The position numbers and the translations under genes were made by a program. Source: Curvibacter delicatus NBRC 14919 (lineage in GTDB: Bacteria; Pseudomonadota; Gammaproteobacteria; Burkholderiales; Burkholderiaceae_C). Taken from it: 39,559 nt of DNA. The notes under the pieces were generated by a model that ran no database searches, was not told the origin of the DNA, and saw nothing but the letters and a program-made list of their open reading frames with translations. This document shows, piece after piece, positions 1-10,150 of the stretch. Within the stretch, counting starts at the first letter, position 1. Each line of letters starts with the position of its first letter. The DNA lies in assembly GCF_001592265.1 (NCBI RefSeq), contig NZ_BCWP01000032.1, positions 1 to 39,559 on the forward strand. Reading direction: 5' to 3'.

Positions 1-1872
1 TCCGAGCTGTTCTTCACGCGTTACGAAAGCGTGACCGATCTGGTCAATGCCTCCGGCCATGTCTACAAGATCGTCAGCTACTACTTCATCTACCGCGTGG
101 TGTTTGTTGACAGTGTGCACCTGCCGTTTGATGCCTTGCACCAGGCCCTGAGCAAGGAAAAGGTGCGGGCGGCCGAGCAGCACTCCTTCGTGCGCACCTT
201 GGACCTGCTGGAAGAGGCGGTGCTCGAGCTGGATCGACGCGGCCGCATCCTGAGCGCCAACAGTGGCTGGTGGCTGCTGGTGGGCACAGCTCCCATGGTC
301 GATACCAGCCTGCTGGCCCATGTGCATGAAGAGGATCGCAGCGCGTTCGAGCTGCATCTGGTGGGGCTGGTGTCGGGGCAGAAGGACGAGTTCCGCGGTC
401 GCTACCGCTTCCAGACCCATACCCGCCCCGAGCAGTGGATGGAATGCCGTTTTGTGGTCGAGCGCGATGACGACGGCGAAGTGACCGGCGCGCGCGGCGT
501 GCTGCGCGACATCACCAAGAGTTATCTGCAGGAACGTCACATCACCTACATGGCCTTGCATGACGCGCTCACCAGCCTGCCCAACCGGGTGCTGCTGGAG
601 GACCGCATCAAGCAGGCCATCCAGCAGGCGGCACGCACCGGCAACCGCGTGGGGGTGTGCTTCATCGATCTTGACCACTTCAAGAACATCAACGATGCCT
701 ACGGCCACAAGGCGGGTGATGCCTTGCTGCTGACGCTGTCCCAGTTGCTGAAGGACTGCCTGCGCGACGGCGATACGCTGGCGCGCTGGGGCGGGGATGA
801 GTTCGTGGTGCTGCTGCCGGATCTGACCACCGCCGATGCGGCCCGCCAGGTGGCACAGAAGATGGTGGATGCCATGCGTCAGACCGTGATGCTGGAGAGC
901 CTGGCCATCAACGCCACCTTCAGCATGGGCATTGCGGTCTATCCGGATGACGAGAGCAGCGGCGACATCGACAGCCTGCTGGCGCAGGCCGACCGGGCCA
1001 TGTTCTATGCCAAGTCCCAGGGGCGCAACAACTACCAGCTGTTCGCCGACATGTCGAGCAAGGGGCTGGGCAAAAAGGAGCTCTACATCCAGACCCGTCT
1101 GGCGCAGGCCATCCGGGACCAGCGCATTGCGGTCTGGTATCAGCCACAGGTGGCGGCCCGCTCGCATGCCGACGGCCGCCAGCGGCTGATCGGGGTGGAG
1201 GCGCTGGCGCGCTGGCATGACGCGGATCTGGGTTGGATCTCGCCCGGTAGTTTCATTCCGATGGCGGAAAACCTGGGCCTGATCGGCGAGCTCGGCCATC
1301 TGGTGCGTCGCCAGGCGTTCGAGCAGTTCCGCGAATGGCGTCTGACGCACCCCGATTTGACGCTCGCCATCAATATTTCCAAGCGACAGCTGTTCGCCTC
1401 CGACTTCATGCTCGTGCTGCTGGCCGACGTGGAGCGCTACGAGCTTGACCCGCGCAGCCTGGTGCTGGAGGTGACGGAATCTGTGGCGCTGATGGATGTG
1501 GAGTTTGCCGAAGAGCGGCTGCGCCAGCTCTCCAATGCCGGGTTCACTCTGGCCATTGATGACTTCGGTACCGGTTATGCCTCGCTGTCGCAGTTGCATG
1601 AACTGCCGATCGGCGAGTTGAAGATCGACATCTCTTTCGTGCGCCGTGTGCACACCACGGAAGGCCTGCGCATGGCCCAGGGCATCATCAGCCTGGCGCA
1701 GGCGCTGCGCCTGCGCACCGTGGCCGAAGGTGTGGAGGATGAAAAGACAGAGAGTGTGCTGCGCGACCTGGGTGTGGACGTGCTGCAAGGTTATTTCTTC
1801 GCCCGTCCTTGCCCGGCCAGCGAGTTGTCCGCGCTGCCGCTGTTCGTCAACGGGGAAACGCTGGCGGGCTGA
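1..1872 (+). CDS. GGDEF/EAL sensor protein, 5' end outside window
   Basis: This is the C-terminal part of a c-di-GMP turnover enzyme. The reading frame is open from base 1, so the start lies upstream and the GTG at 31 is probably internal. The first ~40 residues (LVNASGHVYKIVSYYFIYR) look like the last helix of a MASE-type membrane sensor. A PAS-like segment follows (about bases 180-530), then a GGDEF domain with intact GGDEF at 790-804 and an RxxD inhibitory-site motif (RDGD) five residues before it. Last comes an EAL domain with EAL at 1198-1206, DDFGTGY, LKID and LQGYFF. Both active sites look complete, so it could make c-di-GMP (diguanylate cyclase), degrade it (phosphodiesterase), or switch between the two. 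The gene ends 6 nt from the convergent xthA. The family call is secure; the sensed signal and net activity are unknown. Confidence 0.93.
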   Translation, partial: SELFFTRYESVTDLVNASGHVYKIVSYYFIYRVVFVDSVHLPFDALHQALSKEKVRAAEQHSFVRTLDLLEEAVLELDRRGRILSANSGWWLLVGTAPMVDTSLLAHVHEEDRSAFELHLVGLVSGQKDEFRGRYRFQTHTRPEQWMECRFVVERDDDGEVTGARGVLRDITKSYLQERHITYMALHDALTSLPNRVLLEDRIKQAIQQAARTGNRVGVCFIDLDHFKNINDAYGHKAGDALLLTLSQLLKDCLRDGDTLARWGGDEFVVLLPDLTTADAARQVAQKMVDAMRQTVMLESLAINATFSMGIAVYPDDESSGDIDSLLAQADRAMFYAKSQGRNNYQLFADMSSKGLGKKELYIQTRLAQAIRDQRIAVWYQPQVAARSHADGRQRLIGVEALARWHDADLGWISPGSFIPMAENLGLIGELGHLVRRQAFEQFREWRLTHPDLTLAINISKRQLFASDFMLVLLADVERYELDPRSLVLEVTESVALMDVEFAEERLRQLSNAGFTLAIDDFGTGYASLSQLHELPIGELKIDISFVRRVHTTEGLRMAQGIISLAQALRLRTVAEGVEDEKTESVLRDLGVDVLQGYFFARPCPASELSALPLFVNGETLAG

Positions 1873-1878
1873 AACGTC

Positions 1879-2682
1879 TCAGAGCATGCCGTCGTAGTCG
1901 ATCGTGATCGGCGCGTGGTCGGAAAACTTCTCGCCTTTGTAGATCGCCTCGCGACGCGCCCGTTCGGCCAGCGCCGGTGTGGCTAGGTGGTAGTCCAGTC
2001 GCCAGCCCACGTTCTTGGCATAGGCCTGGCCACGGTTGCTCCACCAGGTGTAGGCGGCCTCGGTTGCGTCGGGCTGGAGCTGGCGGTAGACGTCCACCAT
2101 GCCGCCTTCGCTCAACAGGCGCGTCATCCAGGCGCGCTCTTCGGGCAAAAAGCCCGAGTTCTTCAGGTTGCCCTTCCAGTTCTTCAGGTCGATCTCCTTG
2201 TGTGCGATGTTGACGTCGCCGCACAGGATGAATTCGCGTTCGCGCTTGAGCTGCTGGAGATGGGGGTAGATCTCGTCCAGGAAACGGAACTTGGCCTGCT
2301 GACGTTCTTCGCCGGACGAGCCGCTGGGGAAGTAGCAGCTGATGAGGGACAGCTTGCGCTGTGGCGTGTCAAAGCGCAGCTCGACGTAACGGCCCTCGGC
2401 GTCGAACTCCGGCGAGCCGTAGCCGATGCGCACCTCACTCGGCTCGTGCCGGCTGTAGATGCCGACGCCTGAATAGCCTTTTTTCTCGGCGAAGTGGAAG
2501 TGGCCGCGCAGGCCGGCCAGGCTTTCGAAACGACCAGCCACGTCGGCTGCCTGGGCTTTGACTTCCTGCACGCAAATACAATCGGGTCTGGTGGCCTCAA
2601 GCCAGGCCTCAAGCCCCTTGCTGGTGGCGGAACGGATGCCATTGAGGTTGAGGCTGCTTAATTTGAATAAGGAATTTCCCAT
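1879..2682 (-). CDS. xthA: exodeoxyribonuclease III
   Basis: A 267-residue enzyme of the exonuclease/endonuclease/phosphatase fold that cleaves at abasic sites and degrades 3' ends during base-excision repair. Visible motifs are LNLNGIRS near the N-terminus (Asn14), the metal-binding Glu40 in CVQEVKA, GYSGVGIYSR, CGDVNIAH, the DNA-contacting WWSNRGQAYAKNVGWRLDYH and the C-terminal SDHAP. The family normally begins a few residues before the SLN motif, which places the start at the ATG read from 2682. That ATG shares two bases with the pyrE ATG on the other strand. No Shine-Dalgarno is visible upstream of it, so translation may be weak or leaderless. The frame stays open for 35 more codons upstream, but that stretch lies over pyrE and does not look like the family. 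Function certain, start fairly sure. Confidence 0.93.
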   Translation of the reverse strand: MGNSLFKLSSLNLNGIRSATSKGLEAWLEATRPDCICVQEVKAQAADVAGRFESLAGLRGHFHFAEKKGYSGVGIYSRHEPSEVRIGYGSPEFDAEGRYVELRFDTPQRKLSLISCYFPSGSSGEERQQAKFRFLDEIYPHLQQLKREREFILCGDVNIAHKEIDLKNWKGNLKNSGFLPEERAWMTRLLSEGGMVDVYRQLQPDATEAAYTWWSNRGQAYAKNVGWRLDYHLATPALAERARREAIYKGEKFSDHAPITIDYDGML

Positions 2683-3379
2683 GTCGGAAGGTGTGGCATC
2701 AACAGCGGGGCAGGACAAGCTGGCCCAGGATTTTGTGCAGTTTGCCGTCGATTGCGGCGTGCTGCGCTTTGGCGAATTCAAGACCAAGGCCGGCCGCCTG
2801 TCGCCCTACTTTTTCAATGCAGGTCTGTTTGACGACGGCGCCAAGCTCGGGCGTCTGGCCGAATTCTATGCGCAGCGCGTGATCGAGTCCGGCATCGAGT
2901 TCGACATGATTTTCGGCCCCGCCTACAAGGGCATCCCGCTCGGCGCTGCGCTGGCCGTCGAGCTGGCACGGCGCGGCCGCAACGTGCCCTTTGCCTACAA
3001 CCGCAAGGAAGCCAAGGATCACGGCGAGGGCGGCACGCTGGTGGGGGCGCCGCTCAAGGGCCGGGTGCTGATCGTCGACGACGTGATGTCGGCCGGTACG
3101 GCGGCGCGCGAATCGATTGCCATCATCGAGGCCGCCGGTGCCACGCCGCATGCGGTCGTGATTGCACTGGACCGGCAGGAGATGGCCACGGAAAACGGCC
3201 AGGACGTGCCCTACAGCGCCGTGCAGTACGTGCGCCAACGCCTCGGTCTGCAGGTCGGCGCCATCGCGAAGCTGGCGGATCTGCTGCTGTATCTGGAAGC
3301 CCACAGCAGCACGGGGCAGGCGGCCGATCACCAGCGCGTGCTGGCTTACCGGCAGCGATATGGTGTGAATGAAGGCTGA
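2681..3379 (+). CDS. pyrE: orotate phosphoribosyltransferase
   Basis: A 232-residue enzyme that joins orotate to PRPP to give orotidine 5'-phosphate, the fifth step of UMP synthesis. It carries FGEFKTKAGRLSPYFFNAG, the FGPAYKGIPL segment, FAYNRKEAKDHGEGG (flexible catalytic loop) and the PRPP-binding VLIVDDVMSAGTA near residues 129-141. The ATG at 2681 has an AAGGA ribosome site at 2669-2673, seven bases upstream, and matches the usual family start. An upstream ATG in the same frame would add 41 unconserved residues lying over xthA. Its promoter must lie inside the xthA coding region. The DUF4124 gene begins 2 nt after its stop, so the two are probably co-transcribed. Confidence 0.96.
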   Translation: MSEGVASTAGQDKLAQDFVQFAVDCGVLRFGEFKTKAGRLSPYFFNAGLFDDGAKLGRLAEFYAQRVIESGIEFDMIFGPAYKGIPLGAALAVELARRGRNVPFAYNRKEAKDHGEGGTLVGAPLKGRVLIVDDVMSAGTAARESIAIIEAAGATPHAVVIALDRQEMATENGQDVPYSAVQYVRQRLGLQVGAIAKLADLLLYLEAHSSTGQAADHQRVLAYRQRYGVNEG

Positions 3380-3381
3380 CC

Positions 3382-4050
3382 ATGGGTAGGGCAGCGGGCA
3401 GTGCACTGATCAGTGCGGCGCTGTTCGGCGCATTGGGGGATGGGTGGGCCCAGGCGCCGGCGCAGAACATTTATTCCTGCACGGACGGCCAGGGGCGCAA
3501 GCGCACCGCCGATCGGCCGATCGCGGAATGCGCGGACCGCGAGCAGCGCCTGCTCAATCCCAGCGGCACCGTGCGTGCCACCGTCGGCCCGTCGCTCAAT
3601 GCACAGGAGCGTGCCCAGCAGGAACTACGCCAGCGCCAGGAGGCCGAGACGCTGGCCCGGAAGCGGGAAGAGACGCGGCGCGAGCGGGCCTTGTTGTTGC
3701 GCTATCCGAATCAGGCCGCACATGACAAGGAGCGGGCCGAGGCGTTGGCCCAGGTGGACGTGGTGCAGCAGGTGGCGCGCCAGCGCGAGGCCGAACTGGT
3801 GCGTCAGCGCGAAGGCCTGTTGGCCGAGCTGGAGTTCTACAAGAAAGATCCGGCCAAGGCGCCGCTGGCCCTGCGCCGGCAGCTGGATGAAAACAGCCGC
3901 AATCAGGCGGCACAGAAGCGTTTCATTGCCGAGCAGGAGGCTGAGCGCGGTCGCATCCACACGCGCTTCAATGCCGAGCAGGCGCGCCTGAAACCCTTGT
4001 GGATGGCCGCCGCGCCCTTGGCCGCACCAGCGGCCAGCGAAGGCCGCTGA
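3382..4050 (+). CDS. DUF4124-domain exported protein with long coiled coil
   Basis: A 222-residue protein. An N-terminal hydrophobic segment (about residues 6-23, ending GDGWAQA) looks like a cleavable signal peptide. A DUF4124-type motif follows (IYSCTDGQGRKRTADRPIAEC, from about residue 29), a family frequent in proteobacterial envelope proteins and without a known reaction. Residues ~70-205 are rich in Glu, Arg, Gln and Ala with heptad character, so a long charged coiled coil is likely. It starts 2 nt after the pyrE stop with a GAAGG ribosome site inside the pyrE end, which suggests one transcript. It ends 9 nt from the convergent gatB. Periplasmic location is inferred; the role is unknown. 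Confidence 0.8.
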   Translation: MGRAAGSALISAALFGALGDGWAQAPAQNIYSCTDGQGRKRTADRPIAECADREQRLLNPSGTVRATVGPSLNAQERAQQELRQRQEAETLARKREETRRERALLLRYPNQAAHDKERAEALAQVDVVQQVARQREAELVRQREGLLAELEFYKKDPAKAPLALRRQLDENSRNQAAQKRFIAEQEAERGRIHTRFNAEQARLKPLWMAAAPLAAPAASEGR

Positions 4051-4059
4051 CGCCCGTTT

Positions 4060-5505
4060 TCAGCCCAGCTTGCTGCGCAACAGGTCGTTGACCTGTTGCG
4101 GATTGGCCTTGCCCTTGCTGGCTTTCATGACCTGGCCGACCAGCGCGTTGAAGGCCTTGTCCTTGCCGGCCTTGAACTGCGCCACGTTGTCGGCGTTGGC
4201 GGCGATCACCTCGTCGATGATCTTCTCCAGCGCGCCGGAGTCGTTCATCTGCTTCAGCCCCTTGGCTTCGATGAGCGCATCCACCTCCTGGCCTTCGCCG
4301 GTCCACAGCGCGTCGAACACCTGTCGGCCGGCGTTGTTGGAGATGGTGCCGTCGGCAATGCGGCCGATCAGCGCGGCCAGTTGTGCTGCACGCACCGGCG
4401 CCTGCTCAATGCCGATCTCGTCCGCATTGAGGCGGCGTGACACTTCGCCCATGATCCAGTTGCTGGCCAGTTTGGCTTGCTTGCTGGCCTGTGCGGCCGC
4501 CTCGAAGTAGGCCGCCATGGCCTTGCTCTGCGTCAGCGTGGTGGCATCGTATTCGGGCAGGCCGTAGTCGGCCACAAAGCGCGCGGCCATGGCGCGCGGC
4601 AGTTCGGGCATCCCGGCTTTCACGCGTTCGATCCACTCATTGGCAATCACCAGTGGCGGCAGGTCCGGGTCGGGGAAGTAGCGGTAGTCGGCGGCGTCTT
4701 CCTTGGTGCGCATGGCGCGGGTCTCGCCGGTGTCGGGGTCGAACAGCACCGTGGCCTGCTGGATGGCGTGGCCGTCCTCGATCTGCTCGATCTGCCAGCG
4801 CACCTCGTAGTCGATGGCCTGCTGCATGAACTTGAAGCTGTTCAGGTTCTTGATCTCGCGCCGTGTGCCCAAGGGCTGGCCGGGTTTGCGCACCGAGACG
4901 TTGGCGTCACAGCGGAAGCTGCCTTCCTGCATGTTGCCGTCGCAGATGCCGATCCAGGTCACGATCTTGTGCAGTTCCTTGGCGTAGGCCACGGCCTCTT
5001 CGCTGGAGCGCATGTCGGGTTCGGTCACGATCTCCAGCAGCGGCGTGCCGGCGCGGTTCAAATCGATGCCGGATTGGCCGATGAAGTCCTCGTGCAGCGA
5101 TTTGCCGGCATCCTCTTCCAAGTGCGCGCGCACCAGGCGCACGGTCTTCTTCTCGTCGCCGAGGAAGAACGACACCTCGCCACCCTGCACCACCGGAATC
5201 TCGAACTGGCTGATCTGGTAGCCCTTGGGCAGGTCGGGGTAGAAGTAGTTCTTGCGCGCGAAGATGCTCTTCGGTGCGATGTGCGAGCCGATCGCCAGAC
5301 CGAACTGGATGGCGCGTTCCACCGCGCCCTTGTTCATCACCGGCAGCGTGCCGGGCAGGGCCAGATCGACGGCGCAGGCCTGGGTGTTGGGCTCGGCGCC
5401 GAAGGCGACCGAGGCGCGGCTGAAGATCTTGCTCTGGGTGGAGAGCTGGGCGTGGGTCTCGAAGCCGATCACGACTTCGTAGCCTTGGACGAGTTTGTTG
5501 CTCAT
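4060..5505 (-). CDS. gatB: Asp/Glu-tRNA(Asn/Gln) amidotransferase subunit B
   Basis: A 481-residue kinase/tRNA-binding subunit of the GatCAB complex, which turns Glu-tRNA(Gln) and Asp-tRNA(Asn) into the amidated forms. Visible features are [14 protein letters not shown] at the N-terminus, the catalytic-cradle segment [59 protein letters not shown], and the C-terminal YqeY-like tail (from about residue 400) that grips the tRNA. The start at 5505 follows a GGGAGG ribosome site. The alternative longer frame runs back into gatA. It is the last of three genes (gatC, gatA, gatB), one base after gatA. Its presence suggests the organism uses the indirect route for Asn-tRNA and/or Gln-tRNA. Confidence 0.97.
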   Translation of the reverse strand: MSNKLVQGYEVVIGFETHAQLSTQSKIFSRASVAFGAEPNTQACAVDLALPGTLPVMNKGAVERAIQFGLAIGSHIAPKSIFARKNYFYPDLPKGYQISQFEIPVVQGGEVSFFLGDEKKTVRLVRAHLEEDAGKSLHEDFIGQSGIDLNRAGTPLLEIVTEPDMRSSEEAVAYAKELHKIVTWIGICDGNMQEGSFRCDANVSVRKPGQPLGTRREIKNLNSFKFMQQAIDYEVRWQIEQIEDGHAIQQATVLFDPDTGETRAMRTKEDAADYRYFPDPDLPPLVIANEWIERVKAGMPELPRAMAARFVADYGLPEYDATTLTQSKAMAAYFEAAAQASKQAKLASNWIMGEVSRRLNADEIGIEQAPVRAAQLAALIGRIADGTISNNAGRQVFDALWTGEGQEVDALIEAKGLKQMNDSGALEKIIDEVIAANADNVAQFKAGKDKAFNALVGQVMKASKGKANPQQVNDLLRSKLG

Positions 5506-5506
5506 G

Positions 5507-7030
5507 TCAGAAACCTCCCGGGGCGCGGAGGTGGAAATCAGTGGCCTGCTGCAACTGGTGTGCCACATTCAGCAGCCTGCCTTCCTGCAGGTAGTTGCCG
5601 ATCAGCTGCAGGCCGACCGGCATGTTGTTGCTGCCAAAGCCGGCGGGCAGACTCATGCCCGGCAGGCCGGCGAGCGAAGCGGGCAGGGTGAAGATGTCGG
5701 CCAGGTAGTTGGCCACCGGGTCGTCGGCCTTCTCGCCGATCTTCCACGCCACCGTGGGCGCTACCGGGCCGGCGATCACGTCGCACTGCTGGAAGGCCTG
5801 CTGGAAGTCGTCGGCGATCATGCGGCGGATCTTCTGCGCCTGCAGGTAGTAGGCGTCGTAATAGCCGTGGCTCAGCACATAGGTGCCGATCATGATGCGG
5901 CGCTTGACCTCGTCGCCGAAGCCCTCGGCACGCGTCTTCTTGTACATGTCGAGCAGGTCGGTGTAGTCCTTGGCGCGATGGCCGAACTTGACGCCGTCGA
6001 AACGCGACAGGTTGGAACTGGCCTCGGCCGGCGCGATGATGTAGTAAACGGGAATTGACAGTTCGGTGCGCGGCAGCGAGATCGGCACCAGCTTGGCGCC
6101 TAGCTTCTCGTATTCTTTCAGCGCGGCATCCACCGCCGTGCGCACATCCGGTGCCAGGCCCTCGCCGAAGAACTCCTTCGGAATGCCGATGCGCAGGCCA
6201 TCGAGCTTGTCGTTCAACTTGAGCGTGAAATCCTCGGCCGGCGCGTCGAGCGAGGTCGAGTCGCGGTCCGGGTCCGGGCCGCACATGCTTGAGAGCAGCA
6301 GGGCGCAGTCTTCGGCACTGCGGGCCATCGGGCCGGCCTGGTCCAGGCTGGAGGCGTAGGCAATCATGCCGTAGCGCGAGGCGCGGCCATAGGTCGGCTT
6401 GATGCCGGTGATGCCGCAGAACGAGGCCGGTTGGCGGATCGAGCCGCCGGTGTCGGTGCCGCTGGCCGCCGGTGCCAGACGTGCCGCCACGGCGGCAGCA
6501 CTGCCGCCGGAGGAGCCGCCGGGAATGCGGCTGGTGTCCCACGGGTTGCGCACCGGTGCGGGGCTCTGGTGGCCCAGGGCCGGCACGGCGACATTTTCAT
6601 TGGCTGAGCCCATGGCGAATTCGTCGCAGCTGAGCTTGCCCAGTGTCACGGCGCCGGCACCTGCAGGACCGCCGGGCGTGCCGGCGCCGAGCCGCGCCAC
6701 CACGGTGGCGTCGAACGGGGAGCGGTAGCCGCTCAGCATCCTGGAGCCGGCGGTGGTGGCGAAATCCTTGGTGACGAAGATGTCCTTGTGGGCGATCGGC
6801 ACGCCGGCCAGCGTGCCGGCGTTGCCGGCGGCCAAGGCGGCATCGGCGGCACGGGCCTGGGCCAGGGTGGCGTCTTCATTCACATCGACAAAAGCGCCGA
6901 GGGCTTCGTGGGCACGGATGCGCGACAGGAAATGCTGCGCGGCCTCGACAGCGGAAACGTTTTTCTCGCGCAGTTGCCGGGCCAGTTCGGCCACGGAAAG
7001 CTGGTGCAGGTCGGTGGAGGCTTGCGTCAT
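5507..7030 (-). CDS. gatA: Asp/Glu-tRNA(Asn/Gln) amidotransferase subunit A
   Basis: The 507-residue amidase-signature subunit that hydrolyses glutamine and feeds ammonia to GatB. The Ser-cisSer-Lys triad is visible: Lys82 in AHKDIF, cis-Ser173 in [10 protein letters not shown] and nucleophile Ser197 in [11 protein letters not shown]. The Lys-to-cisSer distance is 91 residues, against 75 in the numbering I recall for Staphylococcus aureus GatA. The extra residues fall in two places: [12 protein letters not shown] at about 116-127, and [14 protein letters not shown] at about 147-160. The first is encoded by a perfect inverted repeat (6650-6688). gatC lies 3 nt upstream and gatB 1 nt downstream. 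No frameshift is seen; the insertion looks tolerated. Confidence 0.97.
   Translation of the reverse strand: MTQASTDLHQLSVAELARQLREKNVSAVEAAQHFLSRIRAHEALGAFVDVNEDATLAQARAADAALAAGNAGTLAGVPIAHKDIFVTKDFATTAGSRMLSGYRSPFDATVVARLGAGTPGGPAGAGAVTLGKLSCDEFAMGSANENVAVPALGHQSPAPVRNPWDTSRIPGGSSGGSAAAVAARLAPAASGTDTGGSIRQPASFCGITGIKPTYGRASRYGMIAYASSLDQAGPMARSAEDCALLLSSMCGPDPDRDSTSLDAPAEDFTLKLNDKLDGLRIGIPKEFFGEGLAPDVRTAVDAALKEYEKLGAKLVPISLPRTELSIPVYYIIAPAEASSNLSRFDGVKFGHRAKDYTDLLDMYKKTRAEGFGDEVKRRIMIGTYVLSHGYYDAYYLQAQKIRRMIADDFQQAFQQCDVIAGPVAPTVAWKIGEKADDPVANYLADIFTLPASLAGLPGMSLPAGFGSNNMPVGLQLIGNYLQEGRLLNVAHQLQQATDFHLRAPGGF
6650..6688. repeat. perfect 10-bp inverted repeat inside gatA
   Basis: Arms GGCGCCGGCA (6650-6659) and TGCCGGCGCC (6679-6688) are exact reverse complements. 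They flank 19 nt that contain the smaller palindrome CCTGCAGG. The unit encodes the glycine/proline-rich stretch that appears inserted in GatA between VVARL and AVTLGK. It may be a slipped or foldback duplication. Confidence 0.75.
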
Positions 7031-7033
7031 GTC

Positions 7034-7333
7034 TTACTCGATCACTTTGGGCACCAGGAACAGGCCGCGCTCGACGGCGGGGGCGCTCTTCTGGTTGGCT
7101 TCGCGGTTGTTCGGCTCGCTCACGGTGTCTTCGCGCAGGCGCAGCGCGACTTCAGATACCGTGGCCAGCGGATGGGCCAGGGGCTCGATGCCGCTGGTGT
7201 CGACCGCGCGCATCTGCTCCACGATGTCGAAAAAGCCGTTGATCTGGGTCAGCATGCGCGAGCTCTCCTCCGGCTGGAGTTCCAGCCGGGCAAGGTTGGC
7301 GATGCGCGAAATATCGGCAGATGTCAGGGACAT
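7034..7333 (-). CDS. gatC: Asp/Glu-tRNA(Asn/Gln) amidotransferase subunit C
   Basis: The 99-residue small belt subunit that wraps around GatA and GatB and stabilises the complex. The sequence [19 protein letters not shown] at the start, the helical [14 protein letters not shown] and the C-terminal LFLVPKVIE are typical of the family, and the length is the usual one. It is the first gene of gatC-gatA-gatB, 3 nt before gatA, and is divergent from mreB across a 214-bp control region. Confidence 0.95.
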   Translation of the reverse strand: MSLTSADISRIANLARLELQPEESSRMLTQINGFFDIVEQMRAVDTSGIEPLAHPLATVSEVALRLREDTVSEPNNREANQKSAPAVERGLFLVPKVIE

Positions 7334-8591
<1,258 letters not shown>

Positions 8592-8606
8592 GCCGCAGGT
8601 ACAGCG

Positions 8607-9518
8607 ATGCCCCTCGGTACGCTGGACAGGAACCCGCCGCCCTTCTTCCGACAGGGCGCGTCCGCCTTATCCAAACTCATGGTGTTCAGCGCCCTGGCGC
8701 TGTTCCTGATGGTGGCCGACACGCGCTTTGCGTTGACGCAACCGTTGCGCATGGCCGTGGCCACCGCACTGTACCCGGTGCAATGGCTGGTGATGCGGCC
8801 GGTGCTCTGGTCGGCGTCGGCCGGCGCCTACTTCGAGTCGCTGCAGGCCGCGCAGGAAGCCGCCCAACAAAAGCTCGGCCTGCTGTCCCAGCGTGCCAAT
8901 CAGGTCGAGCAGCTGATGCTGGAGAACAGCCGCCTGCGCAAACTGCTGGTGCTACGCGAGCGCTTTGCCGCGACCGGCCAGGCGGCCCAGGTGCTGTATG
9001 ACGCCGCAGATCCCTACACGCGCAAGGTGGTGATCGACAAGGGCCTGTTGAGCGGCGTGAGCGCCGGCTCGCCGGTGCTCGACGAGTCCGGCGTCCTGGG
9101 CCAGGTCACCCGCGTCTACCCCCTGGTCAGTGAGGTGACGCTGGTGACGGACCGCGACCAGGCCATTCCCGTGCTCAACGCTCGCACCGGCGCGCGTGCC
9201 GTGGCGTTCGGCGATCCCGGCGCGCATGCTGGCGCGCTGGAGTTGCGTTTCATGGCCGCCAATGCAGACGTGCAGGCCGGCGACCTGCTGACCACCAGCG
9301 GTGTCGACGGCGTGTACCCGCCGGGGCTGCCGGTGGCGCGTGTCGAGAAGGTGGAGCGTCGGGTCGAATCGGCGTTTGCGCGCATCTATTGCACGCCGGT
9401 GGCCCTGGCGGCCGGGGCTGCGCACGTGATGGTGCTGCAGCCGATCTCGAGCCAGATTCCGGCCCTGCCGGAGCCTGAGGCGGCTCCCGAGCCGGGCAAG
9501 AAGGGCAAGTCCAAATGA
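8607..9518 (+). CDS. mreC: rod shape-determining protein MreC
   Basis: A 303-residue periplasmic scaffold linking MreB and MreD to the PBP2 elongation synthase. It has a short cytoplasmic tail, one membrane helix (about residues 23-40, LMVFSALALFLMVAD), a coiled coil (about 70-115) and the two beta-barrel lobes typical of MreC (ADPYTRKVVIDKG, SPVLDESGVLGQV). The C-terminal ~25 residues are rich in Pro, Glu and Lys. It lies 15 nt after mreB, and its stop overlaps the mreD start by four bases (ATGA), indicating translational coupling. Confidence 0.96.
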   Translation: MPLGTLDRNPPPFFRQGASALSKLMVFSALALFLMVADTRFALTQPLRMAVATALYPVQWLVMRPVLWSASAGAYFESLQAAQEAAQQKLGLLSQRANQVEQLMLENSRLRKLLVLRERFAATGQAAQVLYDAADPYTRKVVIDKGLLSGVSAGSPVLDESGVLGQVTRVYPLVSEVTLVTDRDQAIPVLNARTGARAVAFGDPGAHAGALELRFMAANADVQAGDLLTTSGVDGVYPPGLPVARVEKVERRVESAFARIYCTPVALAAGAAHVMVLQPISSQIPALPEPEAAPEPGKKGKSK

Positions 9519-10045
9519 TCATGCGCCCCGGGCAGCAGCTGCTGCTGCCAGCGAATCCCTTGTTCATCTGGAGCAGTCTGGTCGTGGCCCTGCTGCTGAA
9601 CATGTTGCAGAACATGGGGCTGTGGGGGCGCGCCGCCTGGACGCCGGACCTGCTGGCGCTGGTGCTGGTGTTCTGGAGCGTGCACCAGCCGCTGCGCGTG
9701 GGGGTCGGGGCGGCCTTTGTGTTCGGCCTGCTGATGGACGTGCACCAGGGCAGCGTGCTGGGCCAGCATGCCCTGGCCTACACCGTGCTCGGTTTTTATG
9801 CCATCACCATCCACCGCCGTCTGCTCTGGTTCAGTGTGCCGCAGCAGGCCCTGCAGGTGCTGCCGCTGCTGCTGGTGGCCCATGCGGTGGAGCTGGCCGT
9901 GCGCATGCTGGTGGGCGGCACCTTCCCGGGTTTCCTGATCCTGCTGGGGCCCGTCATCGAGGCCCTGCTGTGGCCGCTGGTCACGGTTGTGCTGCTGCTG
10001 CCGCAGCGGCGCGCACCGGATCCCGATGCCGACCGACCCCTGTGA
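9515..10045 (+). CDS. mreD: rod shape-determining protein MreD
   Basis: A 176-residue polytopic membrane protein with about five or six hydrophobic helices. It partners MreC and PBP2 in the elongasome. The motif WTPDLLALVLVFW and the segment AAFVFGLLMDVHQGSVLGQHAL are characteristic. It starts within the mreC stop and is separated from mrdA by a 105-bp hairpin-rich insert, while the upstream junctions are tight. Position and hydropathy make the call firm. Confidence 0.94.
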   Translation: MIMRPGQQLLLPANPLFIWSSLVVALLLNMLQNMGLWGRAAWTPDLLALVLVFWSVHQPLRVGVGAAFVFGLLMDVHQGSVLGQHALAYTVLGFYAITIHRRLLWFSVPQQALQVLPLLLVAHAVELAVRMLVGGTFPGFLILLGPVIEALLWPLVTVVLLLPQRRAPDPDADRPL

Positions 10046-10150
10046 TATGGCCCCCACGCTTGTCACTGCGTGTACTGCGCTGCCCCCCGAGGGGGCTGGT
10101 TCGCCTTGGGGCGGCCCGGCGGCGAACCGGTCCGCGGCGCTCGTAGCATC
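10046..10150. repeat. GC-rich hairpin element between mreD and mrdA
   Basis: This 105-bp spacer carries two perfect hairpins: GCCCCC-CGA-GGGGGC (10082-10096) and GGTTCGCC / GGCGAACC (10098-10105, 10121-10128). The second has a 15-nt loop made of G/C runs. No ribosome site or T-run follows either one. The text strongly resembles a dispersed intergenic repeat I recall from Comamonadaceae genomes; that identity is unverified. Confidence 0.6.

Noticed and set aside
2558-2680. N-terminal extension of pyrE by 41 residues
   Set aside because: Unlike the family, lies over xthA, and the ATG at 2681 has the ribosome site.
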